Shown here in pieces: positions 45,944 to 56,041 of a stretch of 64,000 nt of DNA. A model generated the notes under the pieces. That model saw only the letters and a list, made by a program, of their open reading frames with translations, had not been told where the DNA came from and made no database searches. This stretch comes from Paenibacillus sp. Root444D2 (GTDB taxonomy: Bacteria; Bacillota; Bacilli; Paenibacillales; NBRC-103111). The number at the start of each line of letters is the position of its first letter. The first letter of the stretch is position 1. The position numbers and the translations under genes are program-made. The stretch covers positions 39,136 to 103,135 of the forward strand of contig NZ_LMEO01000002.1 in the NCBI RefSeq assembly GCF_001426375.1, read 5' to 3'.

Positions 45944-46137
45944 GTCTTTACTTCCTTAGGGTCGTAATAATCTCCAGTGTAGCGAATTGTGGCGTTAGAA
46001 TCAATGCTTGAAAGCGTCAAAATGCGAACATTTTCTAAAAAATTGCCATATTTATTTTTAAAATTAGAAAAAAAACCGCCTGCCTTAGAAGTCAAGCTCC
46101 TAATATACAGACGGATGAACTTCATTTTCGTTCAAAT

Positions 46138-48852
46138 TTATTTCTCAATCTCAACAATTTTATCGTCTAACACATAAAGTGTTACTTGATCTCCTGCTGC
46201 AAAAGATGATGCCGACACAACGTCTGTTCCTTTATGGAAATAGGCTCTTGGGAAAATACTATACGCCGTTTTTTCTCCGGAGCTTGTAGCTTTGAAGTAA
46301 AATTGGTTCACGACATTATTGTAGTTATCCACTTCCCGCTTAGATCCTACAGCTACTTGAATAAGAAGTTTGTCACTCGCGTCTTTCATCACTTGCACAC
46401 GATCGCCCACTTTGATGGAAGTGAAACTCCATGCTACGCCGCCGTTAAGTTTAACGTCATAATTGCTGCCTGCGTTAATCACTTGACTTTTACCTGAGAA
46501 ATCTTGAACGGTTAGGCTCGAGCTAGCCGCATTCACAGCTGTAACCTTACCGCGCACAGGACTAATCAGCTCTGCTTTTACAACAGCCAGACCCTTGAAC
46601 GTCAGCTTCACATAGTCATCGATAGCAAAGTCTGTAATTGAACCTACACTTTGATCCGCTTTGACGATTGGAACACCTTCTAGGGAAATGGCATACGAAG
46701 TGTTCGACTGATCCGTCACGGTAATTTGCTTGCTGTTCACATTTGATAAAATTGTTTTATAAAGTGCCGTTTTACTCGTTACAATTTTCGTGACAATTCC
46801 CTGATCGAAGCTTAGTAAAAGACTAATATTATCCCCAACTTTAAGATCGGAAAGTGTACTGTTAGGCTTATTCGCAAGCTCTACCTGAGGAGCGTAGTTA
46901 AGCTTGAACGTCAAGCTTTGACCGCTGTCCGTTTTCAATGTTATATCATTCGTTTGTAAATTTAATTGTGTTAATGCGCCATCCAATTGGGAGGACATTT
47001 GAATTTGAGTGACGTTATCTTTTGAAACAAGTAGATCTACATATTTACCAGCCGTAAATGTACTGCTAAAGTTTGCAAAAGGAAGCTTCACTCCAGCATA
47101 TGAAATAGAAACTGTATCTTTTAAAATATAAGCATGCGGTTTACCTGTATTATCTATAACGGTTAATAATTTCGAAGCTTGATCGTATGAAATAATTTTG
47201 GCAAAGTATAAGTTCTCAATTGAACGGTTGGTTACAGTAATTAAAGTTACTTTGTTATTCAAAACATCCAGCTTAAGCTGATCTCCTGGAGCGATATCAT
47301 AAATACTAGCCGTGGCTAAACCATTGATTCTGACTTGCACGTTATCGCTAAGAACATAGGATGCTAATGCCCCGCCGGCTGCCTTAGTTATCGTTAAAAA
47401 TGTTTTGTCATCTCCAAGTGCTTTCAAAGTCCCCTCAACACTCACACCAACATCTGCTTGCTTTTTAATAACAATCTTCACAATTTCACTGTTCTTGATC
47501 GTATACTCGACCGAATCTCCAACGTGAATTGAATTGATATCTACGAGGCTGTTATCTGGTAAAGTCGCAATCAAATTACTTGAGAAACCGTACGTTTCAG
47601 GCTGCCCTGACACGGTGTCTAGCAGCGTAATTTGCATCGCATCTTTGTTAAGTGTTTGAATCGCGCCTTCTGCTGTTTTATTAACGGGCACCTGTTTAAC
47701 TATGATCGACGTATATTTATCGGTTTTGACAATCTTGCTTTTACGCAATTCAATCGTGCTTCCATTCACAATTGAACCTAGGCTAAGACCGCGTCCTTCC
47801 GTATCAGTCACAGCGACATCCGCTGCTAAATCATAGCTCTCAAAGTCATCCAATGTCGCCTTGAGGCTGCTCATATTCAATTTCAATAATTTACCTTCAT
47901 GAATATCTAGCTGCAGCTCATCGCTAATGATTTCAACATAGTAAGCTGTTCCATTCACTTGAACGAGCGAAACTTCAAACGTTTCTTGCAGCGTTTTCGC
48001 GCCTATTGCCGTATCATTTTTATTCCCATAGAACACTGTGTTCGGCAAAAGCTTATATGTACTCGTATTCCCGTCTTTGTCCATAAGGCCAATCGTGCCG
48101 CTCGTTAAGCTTGTCATGTACCCTTTCACAGCACGTGAAGGCAATGTTGCAAGCTCTTTTTGCGAACGACTTAAAAAAGCTGCCATTTGAGCACGCGTAA
48201 CTGCCCCTTTAGGTTGGAACGTGCCATCTTCGAAGCCGTCAACAACCTTTAAAGCAACAGCTGCATTAACAAATCCCAATGTCGTGGTGCTGATGTCATT
48301 ATTATCTTTGAAAGCCGTTGGTGTTGACGATAAGCTTTGAGCAGTTGTCGCCTTCCCGATAGCGCGAATCACCACTTCAGCTACCCATTCTCTCGTTGCC
48401 TTACGCTGGCCCCATTTATCTTTGGACTTATCGCTTTGGCTTCTCACTTTCTCTTCCTCGTTGGAAATCAAGCCTTTCTGGAGAGCAATGGCTACATAAT
48501 TTCGCGCATAGTTATCAACCAGCATGAAATCGGGAAACACCGTTGCTGTCGTCATTGCGTCTACATCGCCTTGCAAGCCCATCATACGAGTAGCCATAAT
48601 AAGGACATCTTGCTGTGAAACCGAGTTCTCTGCCCGATAAGCGCCATCCTCATAGCCTTCAATAATGCCTTCCAAAGCAAGTTTGGATATATGTCGAATA
48701 CCCCAATAGTCCGATTTCACGTCAGGGAAAGAAAGCTTTACATTACTTGTTGATGTCGTATTTACTGACTCTGCCGCCAAAACTGGGGTCCCCGCCAGGC
48801 TTGTAATAATTAAAGAGCTAACAATTGCACTTGCTAATTTCTTGTTATTCAT
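46138..48852 (-). CDS. S-layer homology domain protein
   Basis: 904 residues. A signal peptide (about 1-27, ending PVLAA) and three SLH motifs (about 40-230: FPDVKSDYWGIRHISKLALEGIIEGYEDGAYRAENSVSQQD; FPDFMLVDNYARNYVAIALQKGLI; FKDNNDISTTTLGFVNAAVALKVVDGFEDGTFQPKGAVTRAQMAAFL) bind it to wall polysaccharide. The remaining 670 residues are beta-rich and built from repeated short segments of the type 'GTLKALGDDKTFLTI', 'VGDSVEYTI' and 'PGDQLKLDV', which suggests many similar small beta domains. Third in a minus-strand set after the amidase and GerMN genes. Function of the repeat region is unknown. Confidence 0.9.
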   Translation of the reverse strand: MNNKKLASAIVSSLIITSLAGTPVLAAESVNTTSTSNVKLSFPDVKSDYWGIRHISKLALEGIIEGYEDGAYRAENSVSQQDVLIMATRMMGLQGDVDAMTTATVFPDFMLVDNYARNYVAIALQKGLISNEEEKVRSQSDKSKDKWGQRKATREWVAEVVIRAIGKATTAQSLSSTPTAFKDNNDISTTTLGFVNAAVALKVVDGFEDGTFQPKGAVTRAQMAAFLSRSQKELATLPSRAVKGYMTSLTSGTIGLMDKDGNTSTYKLLPNTVFYGNKNDTAIGAKTLQETFEVSLVQVNGTAYYVEIISDELQLDIHEGKLLKLNMSSLKATLDDFESYDLAADVAVTDTEGRGLSLGSIVNGSTIELRKSKIVKTDKYTSIIVKQVPVNKTAEGAIQTLNKDAMQITLLDTVSGQPETYGFSSNLIATLPDNSLVDINSIHVGDSVEYTIKNSEIVKIVIKKQADVGVSVEGTLKALGDDKTFLTITKAAGGALASYVLSDNVQVRINGLATASIYDIAPGDQLKLDVLNNKVTLITVTNRSIENLYFAKIISYDQASKLLTVIDNTGKPHAYILKDTVSISYAGVKLPFANFSSTFTAGKYVDLLVSKDNVTQIQMSSQLDGALTQLNLQTNDITLKTDSGQSLTFKLNYAPQVELANKPNSTLSDLKVGDNISLLLSFDQGIVTKIVTSKTALYKTILSNVNSKQITVTDQSNTSYAISLEGVPIVKADQSVGSITDFAIDDYVKLTFKGLAVVKAELISPVRGKVTAVNAASSSLTVQDFSGKSQVINAGSNYDVKLNGGVAWSFTSIKVGDRVQVMKDASDKLLIQVAVGSKREVDNYNNVVNQFYFKATSSGEKTAYSIFPRAYFHKGTDVVSASSFAAGDQVTLYVLDDKIVEIEK

Positions 48853-48881
48853 CGTTGATTTAGACTCCTCTGCTACTACAT

Positions 48882-49469
48882 TTAATTAGGTCGTTTAATT
48901 GGATACGGAAGCTCTAGATGCCCCATTAAGCTATCCACTTGTTTGCCGTTTTTCAGCACATATAAAGCCTTCACTTCTGGAAATTGAAACACGGTTTTCT
49001 TCAAAGCTTGTAAAAACAACTCCTCACCCGGAGCGCCTAATTGCGTTTTGGGACCAAATTTGAGGTCGATCTTCAATTCACCCTTAGCTTTATCAAACGA
49101 AGTGCTTGTGAAAGTAAGATCATCAAATAAAGGAATTGCTTTAGGATCATCACTCTTTCTGAGTGCGTTAAGTGCGGCTTCATACACGTCAGCGTCCTGT
49201 TTGTAGCTGATCGTGACTTCTTTTTCTATAAGTTTCATTTCGTCCTGATCACTGTAAAAAGCTTTGACCTTTTTTTGTTTTAAAGGTTCTGGTGTTGCTG
49301 TTGGGGTTGGTGCAGGACTTTGTACCACCGTTGTAGGGGTCGGCACCTCGGTTGTAGCTTGCGGTGTTGCTCCGCCGACGAGTTGACCTTTCTGACCGCA
49401 GGCGGTTACAGACAACGTGATGGCACTTACAAGAAGCACCCCATGGATTAGGCGACTTGTTTTGGTCAT
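48882..49469 (-). CDS. GerMN-domain lipoprotein
   Basis: 195 residues from the ATG at 49469, 8 bases after AAGGAG (a GTG at 49478 is too close). A lipoprotein signal peptide ends VTAC, then comes a Thr/Pro-rich linker (PTPTTVVQSPAPTPTATPEP) and a GerMN domain (YEAALNALRKSDDPKAIPLFDDL...LPYPIKRPN). GerMN domains occur in GerM-type sporulation and germination proteins that help wall hydrolases or the mother-cell/forespore channel. It lies between the amidase and the SLH protein, which fits a wall-remodelling role. Confidence 0.88.
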   Translation of the reverse strand: MTKTSRLIHGVLLVSAITLSVTACGQKGQLVGGATPQATTEVPTPTTVVQSPAPTPTATPEPLKQKKVKAFYSDQDEMKLIEKEVTISYKQDADVYEAALNALRKSDDPKAIPLFDDLTFTSTSFDKAKGELKIDLKFGPKTQLGAPGEELFLQALKKTVFQFPEVKALYVLKNGKQVDSLMGHLELPYPIKRPN

Positions 49470-49485
49470 CTCACTCACTCCTTAG

Positions 49486-49534
49486 CGTTTTGCCTAGCAA
49501 AACGAACTTCGAAAGCATACATTTAAAGCTTTCG
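49486..49534. repeat. Operon-internal palindromes between amidase and GerMN genes
   Basis: CGTTTTGC-CTA-GCAAAACG (49486-49504) is a perfect stem. CGAAAGC-N11-GCTTTCG (49510-49534) follows at once. The first module recurs, with a changed loop, between leuC and leuD. Confidence 0.7.
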
Positions 49535-49538
49535 TCTC

Positions 49539-50978
49539 TTATTTGAGGTTCAGGTATTCTTTGATGGCAGCAACGATAGAAGCCGCTATTTTGTCTTGGA
49601 AAGCTTCCTTGAACATGGCAGATTCATCGTTCTTATTGGACAAATATCCCACTTCGACTAGAACAGCCGGCATTGTCGTTTTCGTGATGACCCTGAAATC
49701 AGCTTGACGTACATTGCGATCAGGAAATCCAGCAGCGGCAACTACATTTTTGTGGATTGTATTAGCAAAAGCTATGCTTTCCGGCCTGTTATAATACGTT
49801 TCCGTTCCCGATACCGTAGCTTTGGCGCTATTCCCGTGAATCGATAGGAAAAGATCTGTTTGAATGTCGTTCGCAAAAGAAACCCGGCCATCCAGTGGAA
49901 TGAACGTATCGTCAGAGCGAGTCATAAGGACGTTAACTCGCTTGTCCTGAACAAGAAGCTTCTCTACCTTCTTCGCTGTAGCGAGTGTAAAATCCTTCTC
50001 ATGCTTGCCAGTTATGGACAATGCACCGGGATCATTATCCCCGTGTCCTGCATCAATCACCACGGTTAACTGATGTTCCACAATCGCGGCTGTCCATTGA
50101 TTCGTAAGCTTAGAAGGCTGTACGCGATAGTCAGCTGAACCTTTCAAATCCAAAATAATTCTCACTGTAGCCGGATTATCTGCAAAGTTAGAAAAGCGCA
50201 CTTTCTCAACCAAAGGATGCTTAGAGGGCAGTTCCCCCGCATTATTTACAAGCAATTTTTGGAGAGAAGGATCTAAAGATGTGTTCGGGAAATCAAATAC
50301 GATGCGATTCGGGTTCGATAATTTCATCATAGTCGGAACTAAAGAGCCGTCTTTCGCGGCTACCGCTAACTCCTTCTCAGAGAGCACAATCGAAGTCAAC
50401 AAGTGGGCATTAGGATCGGGTGTTTTCGTTCCTGGATCTGTGCCTGTATCCGGTACTGGCGGTTTTGGAGGTGTTACTTCGCCAGGATTGCTGCCATCTA
50501 CAACATCGATGGGTCCTGTAACAGGTTTGGAATCCGAATCATCTTTTTTGAACATATGAACGGAAGAGGTTAAAGAGTCCCATTTAAATTCAATACCCAT
50601 AAGTTGACCAATGAAACGAAGTGGGAGCATCGTGTTGCCTTTTTCGATGATTGGCGCTACTTCCAAACTTTCCTTCTTGCCTTTAATCAGGGCCGTTTTA
50701 CTGTCGATGACCAATTGAATGTTCATATCGCCTTTGACGATGGTTACCTTGCGTGTGGGTTCATCCCAACTCACCTTGGCACCAATTTCTTCAACGATAA
50801 TCCTTACAGGTACAATCGTATTGCCACTAACTATACGGGGCTGAACTTCGTTAGCTTCCAGTTTTTTTTCATTCATATAGAGCTTAATTACACTTGGGGA
50901 TTCGGCTCCCATTGCATAAGTAGGGAGAAGCAGCATGCTAACTAGCAGCATTAAACAAAATGCAGGAAATTTCATCAT
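49539..50978 (-). CDS. N-acetylmuramoyl-L-alanine amidase with stalk and AMIN domains
   Basis: 479 residues. Signal peptide (about 1-24), a copper-amine-oxidase-like stalk domain (about 30-145: VPVRIIVEEIGAKVSWDEPTRKVTI and MLPLRFIGQLMGIEFKWD), a Pro/Asp-rich linker, an AMIN domain (about 195-300) and Amidase_3 at the C-terminus with VIDAGHGDNDPGA (Zn His), SIHGNSA and VEVGYLSNKND (catalytic Glu). Cleaves the stem peptide from muramic acid in peptidoglycan. First in the group with GerMN and SLH genes. Confidence 0.94.
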   Translation of the reverse strand: MMKFPAFCLMLLVSMLLLPTYAMGAESPSVIKLYMNEKKLEANEVQPRIVSGNTIVPVRIIVEEIGAKVSWDEPTRKVTIVKGDMNIQLVIDSKTALIKGKKESLEVAPIIEKGNTMLPLRFIGQLMGIEFKWDSLTSSVHMFKKDDSDSKPVTGPIDVVDGSNPGEVTPPKPPVPDTGTDPGTKTPDPNAHLLTSIVLSEKELAVAAKDGSLVPTMMKLSNPNRIVFDFPNTSLDPSLQKLLVNNAGELPSKHPLVEKVRFSNFADNPATVRIILDLKGSADYRVQPSKLTNQWTAAIVEHQLTVVIDAGHGDNDPGALSITGKHEKDFTLATAKKVEKLLVQDKRVNVLMTRSDDTFIPLDGRVSFANDIQTDLFLSIHGNSAKATVSGTETYYNRPESIAFANTIHKNVVAAAGFPDRNVRQADFRVITKTTMPAVLVEVGYLSNKNDESAMFKEAFQDKIAASIVAAIKEYLNLK

Positions 50979-51173
50979 TCACCTCTATGTAATGTCGGAA
51001 TTGGGGTTGTAATTTCAAACTCTTAAAATCTATCTTTTAAAAACTAGCAGCAACGTGTCCATTGTATCAAAATAATCATATGCCCGACAGCAAAACCTCC
51101 GTTCAATCGACAATCTAGTAATCTATTAGACGCGGAAAACTACCAAAAGTTGCAAAAAAAGAAGAATAAAAAA

Positions 51174-51192
51174 ACCTAGCCATTGGCTAGGT
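51174..51192 (-). terminator. Second hairpin after leuD
   Basis: ACCTAGCC-ATT-GGCTAGGT, followed by seven T on the minus strand. It resembles the stem at 36109-36125 with compensatory base changes. Confidence 0.8.
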
Positions 51193-51213
51193 CAGAGCTC
51201 TTGCAACTAGAAC

Positions 51214-51253
51214 AAAAAAAGACGCAATCCATGTAAGAACTCATTGGATTGCG
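51214..51253 (-). terminator. Terminator of leuCD
   Basis: CGCAATCCA (51223-51231) pairs with TGGATTGCG (51245-51253) and on the minus strand is followed by CTTTTTTTG. It sits about 20 bases after the leuD stop; the hairpin at 51174-51192 stands behind it as a back-up. Confidence 0.9.
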
Positions 51254-51271
51254 TTTTCTATGATCACATTT

Positions 51272-51877
51272 TTATTTATAAGCCAAACGTTTTTGGTGAG
51301 CTTGCTCATAGGCTGTGATTTTCTCTTCATGTTGAAGTGTCAGGCCGATGTCATCCAAGCCTTGCAGCAGGAACTGACGACGGTGCTCATCCAAATCAAA
51401 CTGAATTTTTAAGCCGTATTCATCTGTGAGTGTCTTGTTCTCAAGATCGACATTCAGCTTGTAGCCTTCATGCTTCGCTGTACGGGCGAACAAATCATCC
51501 ACTTGCTCTTCCGATAGCTTTATTGGCAGAATGCTGTTTTTGAAGCAGTTGTTGTAGAAAATGTCAGCATAAGACGGTGCGATAATAACGCGGAAGCCGA
51601 AATCTTGAATCGCCCAAGGTGCATGCTCACGGGAAGATCCGCAGCCGAAGTTCGCTCTGGAAAGCAGAACGGAAGCTCCTTGATAACGTTCTTGGTTTAA
51701 TGGGAAGTTCTCGATAACGTTGCCCGCCTCATCCCATCTCCATTCGAAGAAGAGGAATTGACCGAAACCGGAACGCTCAATTCTTTTTAGAAATTGCTTA
51801 GGAATAATGGCATCTGTATCTACATTCACGCGATCCACAGGACCGACTAGGCCTGTATGTTGTTTAAAAGCTTCCAT
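51272..51877 (-). CDS. leuD: 3-isopropylmalate dehydratase small subunit
   Basis: 201 residues from the ATG at 51877 (AAGGAG 9 bases upstream); the frame continues to 51928 without a site. Family blocks: [26 protein letters not shown] at the start, [19 protein letters not shown] and [20 protein letters not shown]. With LeuC it isomerises 2- to 3-isopropylmalate in leucine synthesis. A 20-bp perfect palindrome stands between the leuC stop and this ribosome site. Confidence 0.97.
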   Translation of the reverse strand: MEAFKQHTGLVGPVDRVNVDTDAIIPKQFLKRIERSGFGQFLFFEWRWDEAGNVIENFPLNQERYQGASVLLSRANFGCGSSREHAPWAIQDFGFRVIIAPSYADIFYNNCFKNSILPIKLSEEQVDDLFARTAKHEGYKLNVDLENKTLTDEYGLKIQFDLDEHRRQFLLQGLDDIGLTLQHEEKITAYEQAHQKRLAYK

Positions 51878-51894
51878 GTTTTCATTCTCCTTAA

Positions 51895-51914
51895 AGTTTT
51901 GCTTAAGCAAAACT
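51895..51914. repeat. 20-bp palindrome in the leuC-leuD gap
   Basis: AGTTTTGCTTAAGCAAAACT is perfectly self-complementary. It lies 7 bases before the leuD ribosome binding site, so as RNA it could stabilise leuC mRNA or tune leuD translation. It shares GTTTTGC...GCAAAAC with the element at 49486-49504. Confidence 0.8.
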
Positions 51915-51946
51915 AGCATCGTAAGCATTGCCTTAATCAGCTCAAA

Positions 51947-53368
51947 TTAAGCTTGTTGGTATTCTTTGATTTCCCAATCACGAACATCGTAGAAATGACC
52001 TTTGATTGCTGCTGCAACAGCCATTGCTGGAGACACGAGATGCGTACGTCCACCGCGGCCTTGACGACCTTCGAAGTTACGGTTGGATGTCGATGCACAA
52101 CGTTGACCTGGTTGCAGCACGTCTGGGTTCATAGCCAAACACATACTGCAGCCCGCATCACGCCATTCGAAGCCAGCACCCTCAAAAATTTTGTCCAATC
52201 CTTCTTTTTCAGCTTGAATTTTAACGCGTCCGGAACCTGGGACTACGATAGCTGTAACGCTTGGATCTACTGTGTAACCTTGTGCAATTTTAGCTGCAGC
52301 ACGAAGATCTTCAATTCGTCCGTTTGTGCAAGAACCGATGAAAACATAATCAACTTTCAGTTCAGTCATTGGCGTACCTGGTGTTAAATCCATATATTCA
52401 AGCGCTTTTTCAGCAGCTTTACGTTCATTTTCTGTTTCGAAGCTTTGCGGATCCGGAACTAATGCTGTAATACTTGTCCCCATCCCCGGGCTAGTTCCCC
52501 AGGTTACTTGCGGAATCAAGGAATCAGCGTCAAACTCCAGCACCCAGTCATACACTGCGCCTTCATCCGTAACAAGGCTAGACCATTCTGCGACTGCAGC
52601 GTCAAAGTCAGCACCTTGTGGAACGTATTCACGACCACGCAGGTAGTTAAATGTTGTTTCGTCAGGTGCAATAAGACCTGCTCTAGCTCCACCTTCAATG
52701 GACATGTTACAAACCGTCATGCGCTCTTCCATGGAAAGACCACGAATCGCTTCACCGGTATATTCAATAACATAACCCGTTGCAAAATCTGTACCATATT
52801 TAGCAATAACGCCAAGAATCAAATCTTTTGCAGTTACGCCTGGTTTCAGATTTCCTGTAATGCGTACTTCCAATGATTTTGCTCTGGATTGTTGCAGTGT
52901 TTGTGTAGCAAGAACGTGCTCTACTTCACTTGTTCCAATACCGAAAGCAAGTGCGCCGAATGCGCCGTGTGTCGATGTGTGGCTATCGCCGCAAACGATG
53001 GTTTTACCTGGATGTGTAAGTCCTAGCTCAGGTCCCATAACGTGTACAACACCTTGGTCAAGGCTGTCTAGGTCGAACAACGTAACGCCGAAATCGCGAC
53101 AGTTTTGTGAAAGTGTATCAATTTGTTGTTTGGAAATAGGATCTGTGATGTTGAAACGATCCTTAGTTGGCACGTTATGATCCATCGTTGCAAATGTTAG
53201 ATCTGGTCTGCGAACCTTGCGACCCGATAAACGAAGGCCTTCAAAAGCTTGCGGTGAAGTTACTTCATGCACAAGATGCAAATCAATATAGATTACGCTG
53301 GGCTTGCCTTCTTCCTGGTTAATAACGTGATTATCCCAAATCTTCTGAAACATTGTCTTTTTACTCAT
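51947..53368 (-). CDS. leuC: 3-isopropylmalate dehydratase large subunit
   Basis: 473 residues of the aconitase superfamily: [34 protein letters not shown], the Fe-S ligands in [16 protein letters not shown] (Cys) and [13 protein letters not shown] (Cys-X2-Cys), and [17 protein letters not shown]. Forms the dehydratase with LeuD. The gene stands apart from any other leu genes; divergent to it are a small membrane protein and a LysR regulator that may control it. Confidence 0.97.
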   Translation of the reverse strand: MSKKTMFQKIWDNHVINQEEGKPSVIYIDLHLVHEVTSPQAFEGLRLSGRKVRRPDLTFATMDHNVPTKDRFNITDPISKQQIDTLSQNCRDFGVTLFDLDSLDQGVVHVMGPELGLTHPGKTIVCGDSHTSTHGAFGALAFGIGTSEVEHVLATQTLQQSRAKSLEVRITGNLKPGVTAKDLILGVIAKYGTDFATGYVIEYTGEAIRGLSMEERMTVCNMSIEGGARAGLIAPDETTFNYLRGREYVPQGADFDAAVAEWSSLVTDEGAVYDWVLEFDADSLIPQVTWGTSPGMGTSITALVPDPQSFETENERKAAEKALEYMDLTPGTPMTELKVDYVFIGSCTNGRIEDLRAAAKIAQGYTVDPSVTAIVVPGSGRVKIQAEKEGLDKIFEGAGFEWRDAGCSMCLAMNPDVLQPGQRCASTSNRNFEGRQGRGGRTHLVSPAMAVAAAIKGHFYDVRDWEIKEYQQA

Positions 53369-53460
53369 ATCCAGTCACCTCTTGTCATTATCCGCTCTAA
53401 TTGTTAATGTCTTACCCTCATAACGTAGTTTAGCACGGATAACGTCATAGCTCCAAGATA

Positions 53461-53490
53461 TAATAACTATAAGCTTCATAGATTATTCCT
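53461..53490. promoter_or_regulatory. Possible LysR-type operator before leuC
   Basis: CTATAAGCTTCATAG, flanked by AATAA and ATTATT, is a nearly symmetrical AT-rich element (imperfect by one base) in the gap between leuC and the divergent genes. Its position fits a binding site for the LysR regulator coded at 53943. This is weak evidence from symmetry only. Confidence 0.3.
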
Positions 53491-53569
53491 ATAGGATGAT
53501 TCGAATATAAAAAAGGTGGTTAGTATCTTGCATAAGCAATTATGACATTTTGAAAAGGATGTGTTACTT

Positions 53570-53716
53570 ATGCTTTGGACCATTTTTGTAGTGATTCTTG
53601 TCTTGTGGGCTTTAGGAATCGGTTTTGATATCGGAGGAAATTTAATCCATCTACTGCTCGTTTTGGCCGTCATCTCTTTGGTATTCAATTTGGTTACAGG
53701 CAGAAGAGGTAGTTAA
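53570..53716 (+). CDS. Lmo0937-family small membrane protein
   Basis: 48 residues: begins MLWTIFVVILVLWALGIGFD, then GGNLIHLLLVLAVISLVFNLV and ends TGRRGS. Two hydrophobic segments joined by a GxFDIGGNLIH turn are the hallmark of the lmo0937 family, widespread small stress-linked membrane proteins of unknown function. An AAAAGGA site precedes the ATG by about 11 bases. Confidence 0.85.
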   Translation: MLWTIFVVILVLWALGIGFDIGGNLIHLLLVLAVISLVFNLVTGRRGS

Positions 53717-53942
53717 CATTACTTAACTCATGATCATATACTTTATTTCAAAAAAGCAGTCAGTGGATTTTGTCCGCAGGCTGCTTTTACTTGTACCTCT
53801 AAACACGGATGCTCTTCTGTTGAGAATACGGAACGAGCTTTTCTCATATCAAAGCTTAAAATCTGGTATATTATCTTTATACTTTATAGGCTGTATCAAT
53901 AAAACAAGCTATGATTATTACTTTCAGGAGATGAGCCTCACT

Positions 53943-54836
53943 ATGGAACTACGTCAACTTCAATATGCGATTCAAATTGCGATCGAACGAAATTTCTCGC
54001 GCGCCGCGGAGAAGCTTCATATTGCACAGCCTTCACTTAGCCAGCAGCTATCCAAGCTAGAGAAAGAGATCGGCGTCCTTCTTTTCCAGCGCAGCACCAA
54101 TTCAGTTGAGCTTACTCACGCTGGGTCCCTTTTTGTTGAAAAATCACAAAAAATCCTCGACATGGTCGAACAGCTGAAGAAAGAAATGGAAGACATTTCA
54201 CAGATGAAAAAGGGTCGACTTGTGGTAGGCAGTATGCCAATTACAGGTTCAACGATCCTGCCTTTCGTGGTTCCTGTCTTTCAAGCGGCATATCCGGATA
54301 TTGAAATTACACTCGTTGAAGAGACATCCTCTAACTTAGAAACACTTACGATGAATGGACAAACCGATATCTCGCTGCTCTCATTACCATTACGAGAGGA
54401 CTCTCTCGTTTATGAGACTTTGCTGGAGGAAGAAATCGTCCTCGCGGTACCTCCACTGCATCGATTAGCAGCAAGTAAAGAACCAATTCGAATCGAACAA
54501 TTAGAGAAGGAAGCTTTCATCGCTTTGAAAAAAGGACAAGGATTTCGCAAGCTAACGCTTGATCTATGCCAAAAAGCTGGCATTACCCCCAATATTGTCT
54601 TCGAGTCCAGCAATATGGAGACGGTTCAGTCCCTCGTCGCTGCAGGCATGGGAATCGGTTTCGTCCCATATTTAATTTCAAAAAGAAGCTTCAGTGAGTT
54701 ATCTCCGATTCACCTTCCCCTTGAAGGCAGACCTACTCGTACACTCGTTATTGCCTATCGTAAAGGCAGATACATCTCCAAAGCTGCTGAAGCTTTCGTT
54801 TCCACTATGAAAGAGGTTATGCGAACAATCGGTTAG
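53943..54836 (+). CDS. LysR family transcriptional regulator
   Basis: 297 residues from the ATG at 53943 (AGGAG 12 bases upstream). The frame is open 71 codons further but that part is AT-rich and not protein-like. Helix-turn-helix MELRQLQYAIQIAIERNFSRAAEKLHIAQPSLSQQLSKLEKEIGVLLFQR, then a periplasmic-binding-like effector domain (VVGSMPITGSTILPFVVPVFQAAYPDIEITLVE). Likely regulator of the divergent leuCD or of nearby genes; the effector is unknown. The WYL regulator gene follows 20 bases later. Confidence 0.93.
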   Translation: MELRQLQYAIQIAIERNFSRAAEKLHIAQPSLSQQLSKLEKEIGVLLFQRSTNSVELTHAGSLFVEKSQKILDMVEQLKKEMEDISQMKKGRLVVGSMPITGSTILPFVVPVFQAAYPDIEITLVEETSSNLETLTMNGQTDISLLSLPLREDSLVYETLLEEEIVLAVPPLHRLAASKEPIRIEQLEKEAFIALKKGQGFRKLTLDLCQKAGITPNIVFESSNMETVQSLVAAGMGIGFVPYLISKRSFSELSPIHLPLEGRPTRTLVIAYRKGRYISKAAEAFVSTMKEVMRTIG

Positions 54837-54856
54837 CATAGGAGGTAAACCCAGCA

Positions 54857-55825
54857 ATGAATAAAACTCAACGGTTAATTCAGTTGATGATGGCAGTAAA
54901 CGAACGTATGCAGTTCACTACAAAAGAGATGGCCGATGAATTCGGCGTCTCGGAACGCACGATGCACCGCGATTTACAAGAGTTGAGTGAGCTTGGTATG
55001 CCGCTTTATACCGAATTTGGCCCACACGGGGGATATCGCTTATTAAAGAAGCGGATGCTCCCTCCGATTCTATTCTCCGAACAAGAGGCTGTTGCGATGT
55101 TCTTCGCCTTTCAATCGCTCCAATATTATGGAGCGCTCCCTTTTGCAGCGGAATCGACATCTGCTCTTAATAAATTCTATCACTATCTCCCTACGGATAC
55201 GAAGGTGAGAATCGATGCACTTAAAGATCGGGTATCCTTCTGGACGCCTACGCGAACTCAAGGTTCCCCCTTCTTGGAGCAGTTGTTGGAAGCGTCAATT
55301 GATGAAATACCTTTACGCTTAACCTACGCGTCTAAAGATGGAACCACAGAGAGAGTCGTGCAGCCAATTGGTATTTACGCGTCTAATGGTTTCTGGTATT
55401 TCCCCTCCTATTGCTTTCAAAAAGAAGGATTCCTCTTATTTCGCGCTGATCGCATACACCGCTTGGAACGAGCCGAATCCTCTCATCCGAGTAAAAACAT
55501 CAAACATTACACAATTGGTGATTGGCTGTTAGCAGGGCAAGAGCGTGAGGCAGGCCCTATGACCATGAAGCTCCGGGTGAAGCTGACTCCAGCTGGAGTT
55601 AGGACATATGAGCGTAGTAATGGACTGGACGCAAATGTGAAACTCAATGACGATGGCAGTGGACTATTAGTGGCTGACATGCATCGAAGTAATTTATCGT
55701 ACTTTTCAAAGTATTTTCTCAGTTTGGGTGCGGACGCCCTAGTCGAAGAGCCCTTGGAGATGGTGATTTGGATTCGTGAGCAAATTCGTGCTATGCAGCA
55801 TGCATATGGGAATGATTTAACTTGA
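54857..55825 (+). CDS. YafY/WYL-domain transcriptional regulator
   Basis: 322 residues. N-terminal DeoR-like helix-turn-helix (RLIQLMMAVNERMQFTTKEMADEFGVSERTMHRDLQELSELGMPLYTEFGPHGGYRLL), WYL domain in the middle (VQPIGIYASNGFWYFPSYCFQKEGFLLFRADRI, with YFPSYC for the usual WYLxxYC), and a WCX C-terminal domain (VKLTPAGVRTYERSNGLD...MVIWIREQI). Such regulators bind small effectors or nucleic acid. AGGAGG precedes the start. Cotranscribed with the LysR gene; target not evident. Confidence 0.92.
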   Translation: MNKTQRLIQLMMAVNERMQFTTKEMADEFGVSERTMHRDLQELSELGMPLYTEFGPHGGYRLLKKRMLPPILFSEQEAVAMFFAFQSLQYYGALPFAAESTSALNKFYHYLPTDTKVRIDALKDRVSFWTPTRTQGSPFLEQLLEASIDEIPLRLTYASKDGTTERVVQPIGIYASNGFWYFPSYCFQKEGFLLFRADRIHRLERAESSHPSKNIKHYTIGDWLLAGQEREAGPMTMKLRVKLTPAGVRTYERSNGLDANVKLNDDGSGLLVADMHRSNLSYFSKYFLSLGADALVEEPLEMVIWIREQIRAMQHAYGNDLT

Positions 55826-56041
55826 AATGAAATCGGTCGTATTCCAAAGGGATAACTGCAAAAAGTGCATATAAATGAACGAGTATAAAGCATTTTCTAT
55901 TAGATAGAGTCGAGCGATACATCTCTCCAGGCTTTAAATACTATGACAAGAATTGTCATGGATTCGATGTAACATTAAAACTGAGCTCACGAAGCGAATA
56001 ATGATGTTTCTTCTGGTGATAAACTCTAAGGAGGTACAACG

